NCBI RefSeq assembly: GCF_004331415.1
Contig: NZ_SJOP01000013.1
Location: 62,001-126,000 of the forward strand
Length of the DNA stretch: 64,000 nucleotides
Direction: 5' to 3'
Source of the DNA: Kosakonia quasisacchari
GTDB lineage: Bacteria > Pseudomonadota > Gammaproteobacteria > Enterobacterales > Enterobacteriaceae
In this document: positions 63,120 to 64,000 of the stretch, one piece after another
Numbering within the stretch: the stretch's first letter is position 1
How the letters are laid out: each line of letters starts with the position of its first letter
Notes under the pieces: model-generated
What the model was told of the DNA's origin: nothing
What the model saw: only the letters and a program-made list of their open reading frames with translations
The model's database searches: none
Made by a program: the position numbers and the translations under genes

Positions 63120-63804
63120 ACAAGTGATGCCGGTTAAACTGGCACAGGCGTTGGCTAATTCTCTGTTTCCGGCGCTGGACAGCGCATTGCGCTCAGGGCG
63201 ACATATCGGCCTCGACGAGCTGGATAATCACGCTTTTTTAATGGATTTCCAGGAGTATCTGGAAGAGTTTTACGCGCGTTATAACGTTGAGCTGATCCGC
63301 GCACCGGAAGGTTTTTTCTATCTGCGTCCGCGCTCCACCACGCTTATCCCGCGCTCGGTGCTCTCCGAGCTGGATATGATGGTGGGCAAAATTCTTTGCT
63401 ATCTCTACCTCAGCCCGGAACGTCTGGCGAATGAAGGGATCTTCACCCAACAAGAGCTGTACGACGAGCTGATGTCGCTGGCGGATGAAGCGAAGTTGCT
63501 GAAGCTGGTAAATAACCGTTCTACCGGTTCCGATCTTGACCGACAAAAACTGCAGGAAAAGGTGCGCTCCTCGCTGAACCGCCTGCGCCGTCTCGGCATG
63601 ATCTGGTTTATGGGTAACGACAGCAGTAAATTCCGCATCACTGAGTCCGTGTTCCGCTTTGGCGCTGATGTGCGTTCGGGCGATGATGCGCGTGAAGCGC
63701 AACTGCGCATGATCCGCGACGGTGAAGCGATGCCTGTCGAAAACCATCTGCAGCTCAATGATGAGCCTGAAGATAATCAGCCGGATAGCTCGGAGGAAGA
63801 GTAA
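63100..63804 (+). CDS. mukE: MukE subunit of MukBEF condensin
   Basis: 234 residues, as in E. coli, from [13 protein letters not shown]; in-frame codons further back are inside mukF and less likely. Two winged-helix (KITE-type) domains: [25 protein letters not shown] N-terminal region and [19 protein letters not shown] in the C-terminal one; acidic tail ending EEE. Dimer that wraps on the MukF linker and modulates MukB ATPase. Its TAA overlaps the mukB ATG by one base. Confidence 0.98.
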   Translation: MSSTNIEQVMPVKLAQALANSLFPALDSALRSGRHIGLDELDNHAFLMDFQEYLEEFYARYNVELIRAPEGFFYLRPRSTTLIPRSVLSELDMMVGKILCYLYLSPERLANEGIFTQQELYDELMSLADEAKLLKLVNNRSTGSDLDRQKLQEKVRSSLNRLRRLGMIWFMGNDSSKFRITESVFRFGADVRSGDDAREAQLRMIRDGEAMPVENHLQLNDEPEDNQPDSSEEE

Positions 63805-64000
63805 TGATTGATCGCGGTAAATTTCGTTCGCTGACGCTGATTAACTGGAACGGCTTTTTTGCCCGTACGTTTGACCTCGATGAGCTGGTGACGACGCTCT
63901 CCGGGGGCAACGGTGCCGGTAAATCGACCACAATGGCCGCTTTTGTTACGGCATTGATCCCGGATTTGACGCTGCTGCACTTTCGTAACACCACCGAAGC
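63804..64000 (+). CDS. mukB: MukB condensin ATPase, N-terminal end only
   Basis: First 65 codons, cut by the window edge; the complete protein is about 1480 residues in E. coli. [18 protein letters not shown] leads into the Walker A loop [13 protein letters not shown] (about residues 33-45). SMC-like protein that loads on DNA, forms loops and binds topoisomerase IV. GGAGGAAG lies before the ATG, which shares its first base with the mukE stop (TAATG). Confidence 0.97.
   Translation, partial: MIDRGKFRSLTLINWNGFFARTFDLDELVTTLSGGNGAGKSTTMAAFVTALIPDLTLLHFRNTTE

Overview
The window is an ordinary-looking chromosomal segment of an enterobacterium (family Enterobacteriaceae, nearest by gene content and order to the Enterobacter / Kosakonia / Klebsiella group; genus not provable from this stretch alone). 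Almost every gene has a recognisable Escherichia coli counterpart in the same order as the region that in E. coli K-12 runs from amiD to mukB. Differences from K-12 seen here: an extra WG-repeat-like secreted protein after amiD, a DoxX membrane protein divergent from poxB, a RES/Xre toxin-antitoxin pair plus a wrecked diguanylate cyclase gene where K-12 carries serW between clpA and infA, no dmsABC-ycaC between serS and ycaD, no ycaMNK between ycaD and pflA, and no ycaL between aroA and cmk.

Layout. 1-4.3 kb: end of amiD, WG-repeat protein, then ybjS, ybjT, ltaE on the minus strand. 4.3-9.5 kb: poxB (pyruvate to acetate) with a divergent DoxX gene, and the hcp-hcr nitrosative stress pair behind an NsrR-like dyad. 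9.5-17.4 kb: lysO, aqpZ, the OLD-type nuclease ybjD, ybjX and the macAB tripartite efflux genes. 17.4-23.5 kb: cspD, clpS-clpA, the accessory island, infA and aat (N-end rule: Aat tags substrates, ClpS delivers them, ClpA unfolds them). 23.6-28.2 kb: cydDC and trxB. 28.7-36.8 kb: lrp, ftsK, lolA, rarA, serS. 37.4-46 kb: ycaD, the anaerobic pyruvate formate-lyase block pflA-pflB-focA, ycaO, ycaP. 46-51.6 kb: serC-aroA, cmk-rpsA, ihfB. 51.8-59.1 kb: comEC/ycaI, msbA-lpxK, ycaQ, ycaR-kdsB (competence-like channel, lipid A and Kdo supply). 59.2-64 kb: ycbJ, elyC, cmoM and the condensin operon mukF-mukE-mukB, cut off by the window edge.

Most of the window is core housekeeping. The parts that core genes do not explain are: the RES/Xre module with paired palindromic operators and the adjoining degraded GGDEF gene; a 131-bp imperfect palindrome with 12-bp inverted ends in the infA leader; a 42-bp tandem repeat inside ftsK; a symmetric dyad lying between the -35 and -10 of a likely ihfB promoter; and a 0.6-kb gene-free stretch between serS and ycaD. 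I saw no rRNA, tRNA, CRISPR array, insertion sequence or prophage.
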